Below are positions 40,876 through 50,201 of a DNA stretch of 64,000 nucleotides, one piece after another. The position numbers and the translations under genes were made by a program. This DNA comes from a virus. The stretch is from positions 1-64,000 of the IMG/VR virus record IMGVR_UViG_3300012363_000001, one strand, 5' to 3'. The notes under the pieces were generated by a model. The model was not told the origin of the DNA and ran no database searches. It saw only the letters and a program-made list of their open reading frames with translations. Numbering within the stretch: the stretch's first letter is position 1; each line of letters starts with the position of its first letter.

Positions 40876-41153
40876 GTCGGACTTACTTTAACGTCTTCCA
40901 CGAAGGTCAGTTGGTTGGCTTCGGAGTCTACGCGCACGTCTCGGATACCTGGCATCCGGAGATTTTCAAGGACCGAGCGGAGTTTCGAGACAACACCCGG
41001 AACGAACCCTGGGATTGCAAGTGCAACCCGAAGCCGGTAACCAAGGTTCAGATAATCGAAGCAACCAAGTTTGACCCGTACGAGGGCGAAATGCCGGCTT
41101 GCCTCAAGTGCCGTGTATTCACTGGCGACTTGGGTCCAGACGACGGCTACTAG
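40872..41153 (+). CDS. Hypothetical protein
   Basis: 93 aa with CKC and CLKC; ATGA overlap; converges by 4 bases with the giant polyvalent gene. Confidence 0.6.
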   Translation: MSRTYFNVFHEGQLVGFGVYAHVSDTWHPEIFKDRAEFRDNTRNEPWDCKCNPKPVTKVQIIEATKFDPYEGEMPACLKCRVFTGDLGPDDGY

Positions 41154-44100
41154 CGAACCAAGTTCTCCACCGGTTCGGCTTGTCCGGTCAATTCCTCTGC
41201 CGTGGCCTGGTGAGTCGGGTCACCGTACATCCCGGACCAAATCTGATTGATGGCTTCATCAACCGGCATTGAGAGAGCCAAGGTCTTGACCAACTGCAGG
41301 CGCCCAACTTCAGCATCGGGGTTCAGGCCATAGCGCAGCAGTGTTGATTCCAGTTCATGCTCGTTGATACCCTGCAACCAAACCCTCAGGAGGTCTTCGC
41401 TGAAGTGATTGGTCCGGGGCATGACCTTGAAACGCTCTTCTGGATTCAGGAGGTTGAAATTCTTACGTGAGTCCGAATTCCAAATCCGAAGGTAATAGGG
41501 TGTGAAGCTACTCTCGTCGTGGACGGGGTCGAAGCTCTGTCCGGCAAACGCGGAGCCGTGGTCAATGAGCATCAACCGGCTACCCATTTCCTCGTTAGAA
41601 ATCATCAGATTCTGGCTGTGGCGGTCCGGATTCCCGAGCACCCAGTCGAGAACAGCCCACTTGTGCAGACTCCCGTTCCGGAGGTACTTGGTCATGGCCA
41701 TGCGACCCAGGTTCGGGGTCTTACTCCGGGTCTTGTCAAGATTTTTCCAGCCGATGCCCAGGAATTTGATGGCTGCGTATTCTTTGATTACCTTCTGGCC
41801 GTCCTTTTTGTCTTCGACGATAATCAGGTCGGCACTGGGAAGATACTGTTCCAGGTCCCAATTCCGGGCCACGTGGGCGAATGCTGCCTCGCGCTGGGAC
41901 TGGCTGGCGCGTTCTTCCTTGACCCCCTTTGCCGGACTCGGCTTACCGGACCCGGGCTTCAGAAGATAGGTATCGCCACCATGTGGAGCCCAAACCATAA
42001 GGGCGCCTTTACTGTGCTTGCCCTTGAGTTCAAGTTGCTTCACGTTGCCGGCACGGAGAGCTGCTTCAACCTCACGGGCCGTTTTCTCGCCTTCAGGGAC
42101 CGCGGCGACCACGTGCGGGTCGTAGTCCCAAATCTTTTCCTTCTTCCCGAGGTCACGAATCTCCAGCAAACCCTTCAGAGCCTTCAGGTTGGCTTCGTTG
42201 ATTTCCAAGCCATAGGCTGCCAGAGCAGCGGCCTCGATATCGTTGTCGTGAACCCAGAGATAACGACGGAATTCTTCCTCGTTGATTTCTTTGCCTCCGG
42301 ATAGGAATTTTGCTGCGGCCATGACGGCGTCAGCATGTTCGCTGAATCCCATCAGGTCCTGGGCAAGGTCTTCCTTCTCTTCGGGCTTGCCACGCGAAGG
42401 GTCTCGAAGCAGGACCTCGCTGCGCTTGGTCAGGTCGGCACCGTGATGCTTGGCCCAGTCGCGAAGCTCTTCGGTCTTGTTGAGCTTGGGGTCGGCCCAG
42501 ATGTGAGGCCCGATATCTTTGGGCTTCAGAGTCTGGGCGTACCGTTGCATCTGCTGCCAGGCCCGACGGACGTCTTGTACCAACTCCCGACCTTCTTGCT
42601 CATTCAGGCCATGATGCCGATGAACCCCCGCCCGCATCACCGGGTCCTGAAGGTAGTTATGGACGTAGGCCAGGTTTTCCTCGGGCGCTTGCTCCGGGGT
42701 ATACGCATAGCGCTTTGTGGCCATGATTTTATCCAGGGCCTGGCGATGCTTTTCATCCAAGGAACCAATGGTCCGGTCAACTACTTCCCGCATTCCCTTT
42801 TGGCCAATGTTCTGAGAAAGCTGTCCGTAGACGCTGTGTTGAGATTCGTGACCGACATTACCGTGTAAATTCAAATTCGTCTCAGGGTTGACAAAACCAC
42901 CCATGGTCCGCCAATGGCTAGGAGTCGGCGCATCGGGCATCGTGTTGTAAAGCATCGAACCACCGGTTCTGGCAGCCCGAAGATAAGCTTTGACCTGAGC
43001 AGCTGCAGGAGCCTTCTTCCCGGTAAGCCTTGTTGCTTGCAGCAGATATCGATTTTCGCGATGCTTTCTATCTCCCAAAATCATGGGCTGCGTGGGAACT
43101 TGCTTGAGACCAAAATTGGGATAGAGAAGGAAGCCGATGTTCTTCCGCAGCACTTCTTCTCGGAGTCCGGCCGGGGTCTGGGGATGCTCGACAAGCTTCT
43201 GTCGCTGTTCCTCGGTCAGAGCCGGATGCCGGCTGGCCAAGGCCTGAGTCGCTGGGTCCCAGAGCAGAACGTCCAGGTGATGAGCCTGCAGGTCCGGTCG
43301 ACGAGCCAGAGTCTCACGGACCATCGGGTCGTCGTGATACAAGGACTCGGTCAGAAGTTCATCGGTCATCGCCGGGTGAGCAGCAGCCAGGGCTCGAATC
43401 TCTGGGTCTTCATCATGAAGAGCGTGGCGCAAGTGGAACGGCTTTATGCTCTTGTGCTTGAGGGCCAGGCGTCGTTCGAGACGGTCATCATGGTCCAGAA
43501 GGGTCATCAGATGGTCCTGCTCAGACTTCGTAAGCTCGGTCTTTTCCATCAGGTGGCTGATAACCGCTTGACCGAGCTTGGCAGCCATCATCAGGCCGTA
43601 CTTCTGCACATAGGGCTCGGTCTTGATTTGATAGTCGTCAGCGTGCTGAGCAGCACCCAGACCCCAACGCCAACCATAGGCGGCTTTCAGAGGGTCACCG
43701 AGTACTCTCTTGAGGTAGCGCCAATGTCCGCTGGCCACAATGTTGTAAAATTGTGGGTCCTTCATCTTCTCGATGACTTTCTCCGGAGAGTCGAGACCCG
43801 GGAAAAGCTTCTGCAACCGCGGACTGTGCTTATAGGTTTCGTGAGCGGTGACCGGTTTCAGGCCCAGGGCTCCATAGGCCGTATGATACGGACCCCCAGA
43901 ATGTGGCTCATGGTTCGTGTTTCGGCCGAAACCAGATTCCAGGTGAGCGATAGGTTTCAATTCCCGGTCCAGGCCATGCGGAGTCCATTTCTGCTCTACT
44001 TGCTGGACCTGCTGTGCCTGGGGTTGGATTTCTGCACCTGGGACTTGCGCCTGGACCGGAGATGTTGCTAGAGTAGCGGCTGTCAACAAACTCGGCCAGA

Positions 44101-46018
44101 GTGCCTTCTCAAGAACCAATGAATCACGCTCCTGAAAAGAGGGTAGTATACCATCATCCTCGTCCGAGTGTCCAGGTTCGGCATTTTCTTTTTTATTAAA
44201 ATCTAGTTCATCCTTACCAAGCCAAAAATTGGCACCCGCCTGGGTCCGCAGAGAAGATGGCCTAATTGGCTTGTTTGCTGCTTCAGTTGCAAGCTGATAC
44301 ATTCGCCTGGCAATACCCTGTCGTTGATGACGCTCATGAACCCAAACCTGGCTGGCAACAAGATGCTCGTCTGGCGTATGTTCGAAATCTACGGCACCAA
44401 CTTTGTCGTCGCCCGACCGCTTATATTCATCAGGATGAGTCACTGAGACGGTCGTGGTATGGACTTGCCCGGTTCGGTCCTTCAGGTGATGAATTCCGAA
44501 TTGGTAGCCCCTGGCCTCCAGGCCGATATCGGTCGGAGCCACTTCCTGTTTCAGAGCGTATTGATACGGGGCAAAACGCTCATCGAAGGCTTCTGCGGCA
44601 TAATTGTATTGGGACTTTGGCTCAATTCCTAGGCGCTGAAATTCGGCAGCAGTAGGCTTTGATTCTGATGGCCCCATTTTCTCTTCGGGTTCGTACCCCA
44701 TTCCGTGTCTTTCGCTCAGCTTCTGATGGACTCTAGACGCCAGGGTACTATGAGCATCTCCGCTGACGTGCGAGGCACCTAATTTATTTTTCCCATGGGC
44801 CAGGAGAGCCTCGTAGAGAGCCAGGCCGAGGCCCTTGCCCCGATGCTCGTCTCTCAGCCGAGAATGACCGATGTCAATTACACCCGGGTCTACCGGGTCT
44901 TCGTGACCGACGAGGGCTTGAATACCGCCTGCGTATTGGTCACCGTGGAACAACTTAGCTTCTAGCCTGTGTCCAGGGAATCTTCCTTTCAAGTCAGGGT
45001 GCGAGACTCGCGGGGCGTGGTAAACCCTGAGCCGATAGCCGGCTTGTCGATGCTCTGGCTTAAGGACATGGCTATAGTCATGGACGGCGCCCTGGAGCAA
45101 ACCTTGGTCCAATTTCCATGGATTCGAACCACCAGTCAACGAGCGCCATTGCTGGACTTCTTCTGGTTGAAATTTAACTCGTGGCCCGACAGGAATGTCC
45201 TTCAAGGCCTTCTTCACTGGGTCCAGAATTTCGTACGCATTCAGGTGCGTGACACCCCGGGCCTGGGCGGCTGCCAGACGATGGTTGCCGTCGATGACGT
45301 TAAAGCCCTTCCCCGAACGTCGGACGACGATGGGCGGGAGTTGTTCGCCGGCAGCGGCCATGCGACGGTAGAGTCGGAGCCGGTCCTGGTTCACGGGCAT
45401 GTTCATGCCCTGGAGTTGTTCAACGGGGACCTTTATCGGCTGGAGGTCCTGGCCTCGCTGGCTGCCAAAAACTTCCTTCAGGTGTTGTTCGAAGGCATCG
45501 TTCCAGTGCCTACGCTCCGGATTATCAGCCGTCGGGATGGTGATGCCTTCCCGGGACCGCCAATTCTTTTGGGCCTTGCTGAGGCTGGCCTCGATGCCGA
45601 GCCTGACCAGGGTGCAATTAGGCCGGTCTCGGAGGTCGTACTTCTCCGGGATGCCGTCGCTGGCGTCTACCCATTCCCAGTGAGAGCACTCTTCGTCGGG
45701 GTCATGCTTGCCAGTAGGCTCTCCATCAACATCGGCTCGGTAACAGTGCACGACGATGTCATGTCCGCCCTTATGGACAGTATCTTGACCGAGATATTCC
45801 AAGGTCTTGGGCTTGAGGCCAGCTTCCTCGTAAAGTTCCCGGACCGCGGTCCGGCGATGGTCTTCTTCGTTCTCTTCCTTGAGCGTAGCATGGCCGCCCG
45901 GCAGAACCCATTTGCCGGTATCGTCGCGCTTGCCGAGCAGGAGCAAGCCATCGGGGTTGAAGCAGGCCACCGAGGCTACGACGAGGGCCTTCTCGCGTTG
46001 AGACTTGCCCAGTTTCAT
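41150..46018 (-). CDS. Giant polyvalent protein (Nudix, ParB-like, two GNATs, transglycosylase-like, repeats, peptidase, kinase-like)
   Basis: 1622 aa. In order: Nudix hydrolase (1-~140; Nudix box with RELYEEAGL near 60); ParB/sulfiredoxin-like segment (VIDGNHRLAAA near 240); acetyltransferase 1 (RGKGLGLALYEALL near 395); acetyltransferase 2 (RQGIARRMYQLA near 565); lytic-transglycosylase-like domain (AHLESGFGRNT near 690); HEAT/LRV-like repeats (~835-955); HExxH site GHESQHSVYG near 1055; HipA/PI4K-like kinase core (GNPDRHSQNLM near 1465, LIDHGSAF near 1485). Such chains are known as polyvalent proteins of phages, thought to be injected and to counter defences. It lies just downstream of connector-like structural genes on the same strand. 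Confidence 0.85.
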   Translation of the reverse strand: MKLGKSQREKALVVASVACFNPDGLLLLGKRDDTGKWVLPGGHATLKEENEEDHRRTAVRELYEEAGLKPKTLEYLGQDTVHKGGHDIVVHCYRADVDGEPTGKHDPDEECSHWEWVDASDGIPEKYDLRDRPNCTLVRLGIEASLSKAQKNWRSREGITIPTADNPERRHWNDAFEQHLKEVFGSQRGQDLQPIKVPVEQLQGMNMPVNQDRLRLYRRMAAAGEQLPPIVVRRSGKGFNVIDGNHRLAAAQARGVTHLNAYEILDPVKKALKDIPVGPRVKFQPEEVQQWRSLTGGSNPWKLDQGLLQGAVHDYSHVLKPEHRQAGYRLRVYHAPRVSHPDLKGRFPGHRLEAKLFHGDQYAGGIQALVGHEDPVDPGVIDIGHSRLRDEHRGKGLGLALYEALLAHGKNKLGASHVSGDAHSTLASRVHQKLSERHGMGYEPEEKMGPSESKPTAAEFQRLGIEPKSQYNYAAEAFDERFAPYQYALKQEVAPTDIGLEARGYQFGIHHLKDRTGQVHTTTVSVTHPDEYKRSGDDKVGAVDFEHTPDEHLVASQVWVHERHQRQGIARRMYQLATEAANKPIRPSSLRTQAGANFWLGKDELDFNKKENAEPGHSDEDDGILPSFQERDSLVLEKALWPSLLTAATLATSPVQAQVPGAEIQPQAQQVQQVEQKWTPHGLDRELKPIAHLESGFGRNTNHEPHSGGPYHTAYGALGLKPVTAHETYKHSPRLQKLFPGLDSPEKVIEKMKDPQFYNIVASGHWRYLKRVLGDPLKAAYGWRWGLGAAQHADDYQIKTEPYVQKYGLMMAAKLGQAVISHLMEKTELTKSEQDHLMTLLDHDDRLERRLALKHKSIKPFHLRHALHDEDPEIRALAAAHPAMTDELLTESLYHDDPMVRETLARRPDLQAHHLDVLLWDPATQALASRHPALTEEQRQKLVEHPQTPAGLREEVLRKNIGFLLYPNFGLKQVPTQPMILGDRKHRENRYLLQATRLTGKKAPAAAQVKAYLRAARTGGSMLYNTMPDAPTPSHWRTMGGFVNPETNLNLHGNVGHESQHSVYGQLSQNIGQKGMREVVDRTIGSLDEKHRQALDKIMATKRYAYTPEQAPEENLAYVHNYLQDPVMRAGVHRHHGLNEQEGRELVQDVRRAWQQMQRYAQTLKPKDIGPHIWADPKLNKTEELRDWAKHHGADLTKRSEVLLRDPSRGKPEEKEDLAQDLMGFSEHADAVMAAAKFLSGGKEINEEEFRRYLWVHDNDIEAAALAAYGLEINEANLKALKGLLEIRDLGKKEKIWDYDPHVVAAVPEGEKTAREVEAALRAGNVKQLELKGKHSKGALMVWAPHGGDTYLLKPGSGKPSPAKGVKEERASQSQREAAFAHVARNWDLEQYLPSADLIIVEDKKDGQKVIKEYAAIKFLGIGWKNLDKTRSKTPNLGRMAMTKYLRNGSLHKWAVLDWVLGNPDRHSQNLMISNEEMGSRLMLIDHGSAFAGQSFDPVHDESSFTPYYLRIWNSDSRKNFNLLNPEERFKVMPRTNHFSEDLLRVWLQGINEHELESTLLRYGLNPDAEVGRLQLVKTLALSMPVDEAINQIWSGMYGDPTHQATAEELTGQAEPVENLVR

Positions 46019-46020
46019 GA

Positions 46021-46863
46021 TTACACGTGCGAGGAAAAAATCTTGAGACCGTAGGCGGCTTTGAGCTTTTTGACGATGCGGGTCTTCTTTTCTTCGAGTT
46101 CCTTGATACGGACCACAAACATCTGCGGCCCTGGCCCGGACACCGACTGACTCATGGCGTCGATTCCCAGCGAATGGCTGGTGACCCTAAACGTAGCTGC
46201 CAGCTGGCTGAGTACTTCGATGGCCGCGATGGAGCCAATCAATTCATTGACGATGCGGGGCACATTGCCGTCCTTGTAGCCACTCGTGTATTCGAATTGC
46301 CAGTAGGCAGGAATCCAGGCCTTGTTACCCAAGAGAGACAGGAACGCGGCGCCACCGGCCCCCTGGGTCGGGACGAAACCTCCGTTCAGAAAGCTGATGG
46401 TCAACGGGACGATGTTCACCTGGCCACGGATAAGGTATGCGGCCTCAATCCATTCCTGGGGCACGGTGAAGATGTCGATGGCATTCGAGGGCGTGACGCT
46501 GAGCTTGTCAATGCTGGTGATGGGCCTGTGCTCCACCTGGAAGTAGCCAAAGCTCTCGTAGTGGTTGCGGTCAAAAGGATGCTTCTCCCGGCGCTTTACC
46601 GGGAAGATGTCAATCTTGGTTTCCTGTTCCGCAGTTTCCACGGCACCGTCAATGATGTCCGAGAGCATTTCTTCCGTGAAGACTTGGAACTTGCCGGTGA
46701 TGGGGTCCTTGATTCTGGACACCAATGGGATACCAAAGAGAAACCGTTCCCGGAGCTGCTCGGGTTTGAGCATAGGCTCCAGGCGGACCCTGGCTGTGTC
46801 GAGGGCAACCTCAGGAAAGGTTGCTCCCGGACCAACTTTACTGCCTGAGTAGTCCTGGGCCAT
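46021..46863 (-). CDS. Phage structural (connector/neck-type) protein
   Basis: 280 aa. Segments such as ITSIDKLSVTPSNAIDIFTV, NGGFVPTQGAGGAAFL and WQFEYTSGYKDGNVP and a C-terminal helical region resemble head-tail connector or neck proteins of large myoviruses. It lies right after the next upstream structural gene. Confidence 0.7.
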   Translation of the reverse strand: MAQDYSGSKVGPGATFPEVALDTARVRLEPMLKPEQLRERFLFGIPLVSRIKDPITGKFQVFTEEMLSDIIDGAVETAEQETKIDIFPVKRREKHPFDRNHYESFGYFQVEHRPITSIDKLSVTPSNAIDIFTVPQEWIEAAYLIRGQVNIVPLTISFLNGGFVPTQGAGGAAFLSLLGNKAWIPAYWQFEYTSGYKDGNVPRIVNELIGSIAAIEVLSQLAATFRVTSHSLGIDAMSQSVSGPGPQMFVVRIKELEEKKTRIVKKLKAAYGLKIFSSHV

Positions 46864-46871
46864 TGGTCACC

Positions 46872-47282
46872 TTAGATTGTGGTCGTTGACTGAACCCTGA
46901 AGGCATTCTTCAGAACGCCCTGCGTGATGATACCGCCTTGGTTCAGACTGAGTCGAAGGTTGGCGGTCCCGGTACAGAGGTCCGTGGAAAGAACGTTGAA
47001 AGACCAAATACTGGGGTCCAGGGGAAACGGCTGGGTCGCGACCCGGCCTGCAATCTGTTTCAGCTGGTCGAGGGTCTGAAGGGTAACGGTCAGTGTCGAG
47101 CCAACCGCGGGCATAAACCGCCGGCCGGGGGGCACGAAGCCATCCTCTGGGCGGTCCAGCTGGGCGTCAATTAGCTGAAAAAAGACGGTTACCGTGTCCC
47201 CGGAGGTCCATTCGAAGGTATTGGCGTATTCGAATACATTGGCGCTGGCAACATTCTTTAGGGGTCGGGCACTGAGCAGCAT
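46872..47282 (-). CDS. Small structural protein
   Basis: 136 aa, beta-rich (SGDTVTVFFQLID, GSTLTVTLQTLD), probably a virion protein. A GAGGAG site is partly paired in a short hairpin (CTCCTGTAGAGGAG) just before the ATG. Confidence 0.65.
   Translation of the reverse strand: MLLSARPLKNVASANVFEYANTFEWTSGDTVTVFFQLIDAQLDRPEDGFVPPGRRFMPAVGSTLTVTLQTLDQLKQIAGRVATQPFPLDPSIWSFNVLSTDLCTGTANLRLSLNQGGIITQGVLKNAFRVQSTTTI
46874..46879 (-). promoter_or_regulatory. CAATCT element before 46021-46863
   Basis: CCACAATCTAAGGTGACCA on the minus strand, 10 bases before ATG 46863; overlaps the stop codon of the upstream gene and contains the ribosome site. Confidence 0.3.
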
Positions 47283-47304
47283 GAGCTTCTCCTCTACAGG
47301 AGTA

Positions 47305-47310
47305 AGATTG
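47305..47310 (-). promoter_or_regulatory. CAATCT element before 46872-47282
   Basis: GCGACAATCTTACTCCTG on the minus strand, 22 bases before the ATG. Confidence 0.4.
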
Positions 47311-47314
47311 TCGC

Positions 47315-47770
47315 TTAGTGCCCCTCCAGCCTGGTAAAAGCATCAAGGCCAAGAGCAATAAGCTCTTCATCAGACAAATTGCTCTTGGCCTGATTAGCTC
47401 GCCAAGAAATAACACGAACATTACCGTGCACATAGCCGAGGGAATTGTCAACGCGGTCAAGTGATGGGGTGTCATTTCGAAGTCTGCCGGTAATCTTCCC
47501 CAGTTTGATTTGAAATACTGGACAAAATTCAGGAACGACAATTTCTGTTGGAAGAATATCAAATTCCAAGCCTCGCTGCTTTGCACGAAATTTAGCCGCG
47601 TGCCATAGGGCTCTATTCGGATGCTTCATGTACTTGCTTACAAGGTCAGGGTTTCGCTGACGCCAGTCGGTCGTGCGACCGATAGCGCAAGTTATGCAGT
47701 TCCGAGTGCTCTTATACCGGAGCCCAGAATGCCCGCGCTTGCAAGGACCGCCTTGATAAACTTCCGCCAA
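47315..47770 (-). CDS. HNH-type endonuclease
   Basis: 151 aa. N-terminal Cys pairs (CKRGH, CITCAIG) and PSLDRVDNSLGYVHGNVR with ISWRANQAKSN are the hallmark of phage HNH homing-type nucleases. Free-standing between structural and unknown genes. Confidence 0.8.
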   Translation of the reverse strand: MAEVYQGGPCKRGHSGLRYKSTRNCITCAIGRTTDWRQRNPDLVSKYMKHPNRALWHAAKFRAKQRGLEFDILPTEIVVPEFCPVFQIKLGKITGRLRNDTPSLDRVDNSLGYVHGNVRVISWRANQAKSNLSDEELIALGLDAFTRLEGH

Positions 47771-47773
47771 GGG

Positions 47774-47965
47774 CTACTTCTTGCGATTCGACTTATGCCA
47801 ATGGCTGAGGGCGCCGATGAATCCAGACAAGGCAGAAAGAATAAAAATCATGCCCAATGGCCGGAGCCTGGGGACCCTGGATACGACGGTCAGCATGAAA
47901 ACGTTTACGACCACGATGGTTACGGACAACCAATAGCCAACGGTATGGTAGACCTTGTTGTTCAT
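47774..47965 (-). CDS. Small two-helix membrane protein
   Basis: 63 aa from ATG 47965 (GGAAG site). Two hydrophobic helices (WLSVTIVVVNVFMLTVV, LGMIFILSALSGFIGAL) and a basic end. Holin-like size, function unknown. Confidence 0.6.
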   Translation of the reverse strand: MNNKVYHTVGYWLSVTIVVVNVFMLTVVSRVPRLRPLGMIFILSALSGFIGALSHWHKSNRKK

Positions 47966-47981
47966 CTCACTCTTCCGGCAA

Positions 47982-48326
47982 TCAATGGTCCCCGGCTCGG
48001 AGGGCCTGAATCTCTGCCCTGAGTGCCCGGACATAGCTTTGAGTCCGGTCGACCAGATTCAGGAGCCAAGGCACGGTCTCGCGACTCTGGGCCAGGAATG
48101 CAACGTCAGCACCGCTGGGCTTGACTGGCCAATCCTCAACGTGCTTAAACTCAGCAATCAGCATCCCATCTGGGAAACGCATTCTGTAACTGTATTCATC
48201 AATCCACGGCCCGGGGTGGGTTTTGCCTTCCAAGGTCCTGATTCTCTCAAGGTAAGCCTGGTCAGCAAAGAGGTCATGGGTGGCCCCGCAGCTGCAGTGT
48301 CCGTCGTCTACGTCGTGTTCAGTCAA
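47982..48326 (-). CDS. Hypothetical protein
   Basis: 114 aa from TTG 48326, overlapping the previous gene by 8 bases. DGHCSCGATHD near the N-terminus may bind metal; C-terminal half helical. Confidence 0.55.
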   Translation of the reverse strand: MTEHDVDDGHCSCGATHDLFADQAYLERIRTLEGKTHPGPWIDEYSYRMRFPDGMLIAEFKHVEDWPVKPSGADVAFLAQSRETVPWLLNLVDRTQSYVRALRAEIQALRAGDH

Positions 48327-48729
48327 AGATGTCCTGTCCTTCCCAAGCGTGTTTGAACATCTGTACAAAGTGCTTGAGCTTACCCAGAGTGTCGAGCCCC
48401 AAACTCAACAAAACGTTCATGCAGGCATCACAAGATTTCACCCCGACAATCAAGATGCTATCCAGCCCCTGGGCGTCGTAGGAGCCTCCGCACGTCTCGC
48501 AAGTATATCCTATAAAAGGCAACAACTCGTACCGGAAGTATAGGTCATTGACCGTGTCGGCTGCCTCTTCTGCGGTTCGGGCCTTGGCCCAACGACCAGA
48601 CTGACGAAAATTACCGTCGGGGAGATGCTCTCGGTAACTCGCTATGTGCTCGTCACCAAATTTCCAGACCATCGCTCGACCTCCGACCACGAAAACCCAG
48701 TGGGGATACCAAATTTCCTGCCTGTTCAT
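48319..48729 (-). CDS. Protein with zinc-ribbon-like motif
   Basis: 136 aa. CETCGGSYDAQG and CDACM form a ribbon-like pair around residues 75-105. Start overlaps the previous stop. Confidence 0.6.
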   Translation of the reverse strand: MNRQEIWYPHWVFVVGGRAMVWKFGDEHIASYREHLPDGNFRQSGRWAKARTAEEAADTVNDLYFRYELLPFIGYTCETCGGSYDAQGLDSILIVGVKSCDACMNVLLSLGLDTLGKLKHFVQMFKHAWEGQDIFD

Positions 48730-48959
48730 ACATCAGCTTTTTGCTTCAGATTCCTAAGAACCTGCCGTCCGATTTCTTGCTCGCGCTCTGTGGTTGACAT
48801 GAGACCTTGTAGGCTGTTTAGGTCAAGTCCCCGGGCGCTTTTCACTTCAGGGAACTTCTTCAAAAACTCTTCCAAAGTCATCAACATTGATTTGTCCTCA
48901 GCTGGTTCAACCCAGATAGTAGTTCCAGACAAAAAACACCATCCGGGAACGGGTTTCAT
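48726..48959 (-). CDS. Hypothetical protein
   Basis: 77 aa from ATG 48959 (GGAAG site, ATGA overlap); charged helical C-terminus. Confidence 0.6.
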   Translation of the reverse strand: MKPVPGWCFLSGTTIWVEPAEDKSMLMTLEEFLKKFPEVKSARGLDLNSLQGLMSTTEREQEIGRQVLRNLKQKADV

Positions 48960-49396
48960 AAAATCTTCCCGATGGGCTCCATACCTTCGAAAAGCTTCTT
49001 GTTGACAATCTTGATTTGAAGGACCCTGATGACTGTGGGAATCCACTGCATGGAATACGGCGAGGTCTCGACCATCTGGTAGAACTCGACCTGAGGGGCA
49101 GCGTAGAGGGCTCCACCGTTCTCGATTTCCAGACGCTCAGGAGTCGAGTAGTCGATGACCAATTCGGCGCTCACTCTCGGGCCGTCTTGCCAGGTACTGG
49201 CATACCCGATTAGCTTCTCCCCAGAAAAGACCGGTACCGACGGAGCATGCTCGACCTTAGCCCTCAGGGCTTCGCCGGTCAACTGAAAGAGAAGAGCCTT
49301 GGTTCTAAAAAGCTTAGTTTCTTCCTGAGTGAAGACCTTCTCAATAGCTACGACTTCGTCAGATACGGATTCGATGTTCTCGGTATTTTCGCTCAT
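48956..49396 (-). CDS. Hypothetical protein
   Basis: 146 aa from ATG 49396. Acidic start, then an alpha/beta region (RVSAELVIDYSTPERLEIEN). No family recognised. Confidence 0.65.
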   Translation of the reverse strand: MSENTENIESVSDEVVAIEKVFTQEETKLFRTKALLFQLTGEALRAKVEHAPSVPVFSGEKLIGYASTWQDGPRVSAELVIDYSTPERLEIENGGALYAAPQVEFYQMVETSPYSMQWIPTVIRVLQIKIVNKKLFEGMEPIGKIL

Positions 49397-49722
49397 GCTA
49401 GCCCCGGAGCCTGGGTTGGAATCAAACCGCCCTGTACATATTCTACCAAACCCTTCTTCTGAATTAGCTCTGCCAGAAGAATGACCAGGCCACAATACAT
49501 GGGGTCTTCGCGCATCTGCTGCGGCTGGACGTCCTTGAAGTATGCGGGCGCGCATTGATTCAAAAGGGAGAGGCACATGTTGACATCATCGCCTTTGAGA
49601 TATTCGTGGCTCAAACAGACCAGGACTTTGAAATAGTCGTTGTCAGCTACCGACTGAGCCCGACGCATGTCCTGGATAACCAGCAGTTGATGCTCGCACT
49701 TGGCTTTGATTTCAGTGTCCAT
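49393..49722 (-). CDS. Hypothetical helical protein
   Basis: 109 aa, helical with scattered Cys; ATGA overlap with the next gene. No motif. Confidence 0.65.
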   Translation of the reverse strand: MDTEIKAKCEHQLLVIQDMRRAQSVADNDYFKVLVCLSHEYLKGDDVNMCLSLLNQCAPAYFKDVQPQQMREDPMYCGLVILLAELIQKKGLVEYVQGGLIPTQAPGLA

Positions 49723-49944
49723 TTAGTAATCCAGGATGTCATCTTCGGAGTCTTTCTCATCTTCGAAGAATTCATCATCGTATCCGATGTATTGAGGTTC
49801 AGGGTAAAAGTCCTCAGGAGACTCCTCGGCCCGGGTGTTCAAGAGCTTATCTAGCTCTTTGCTGAGGACCTTCTTCTGCGCCGGAGTCGCGGTCTTCATC
49901 TTCTCGGCAATCTCGGCCAGTTTCTTTTTGATGTCGTCGGTCAT
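49723..49944 (-). CDS. Small acidic protein
   Basis: 73 aa: Lys-rich helix (1-38) followed by a very acidic tail (DDEFFEDEKDSEDD). The tail could mimic DNA or bind a basic partner. Confidence 0.6.
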   Translation of the reverse strand: MTDDIKKKLAEIAEKMKTATPAQKKVLSKELDKLLNTRAEESPEDFYPEPQYIGYDDEFFEDEKDSEDDILDY

Positions 49945-50201
49945 TTGCCACCTGCAGCCGGCAGAGGAGGGGCGGGCGGTCGACCAATCTTCAGGAACCG
50001 CTCTCGACTCAAGATTGCCACTTCCTCAAGGTATTGAAGCTCGGGGGTGACACTGAGATAATGCGCATCGCCTTTGTTCAGGTCGTAGTCTGCCAAGGCC
50101 TTGTACAGGTCCACCAGGAAAGTGTCGAGTTCCCGGACCGTTTCCCGGCGGTCCATGGTCATCAGGTCCTGGACCAACGCGTCTCTGATTGTTCCCCTCA
50201 T
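49941..50201 (-). CDS. Hypothetical protein
   Basis: 86 aa from ATG 50201, with GGAGG. Helical; overlaps thyX by 4 bases. Confidence 0.6.
   Translation of the reverse strand: MRGTIRDALVQDLMTMDRRETVRELDTFLVDLYKALADYDLNKGDAHYLSVTPELQYLEEVAILSRERFLKIGRPPAPPLPAAGGK

Noticed and set aside
44149-44162. TATACT promoter-like box on the minus strand
   Set aside because: It lies inside the coding part of the giant polyvalent gene between two GNAT and transglycosylase regions with no start codon nearby.
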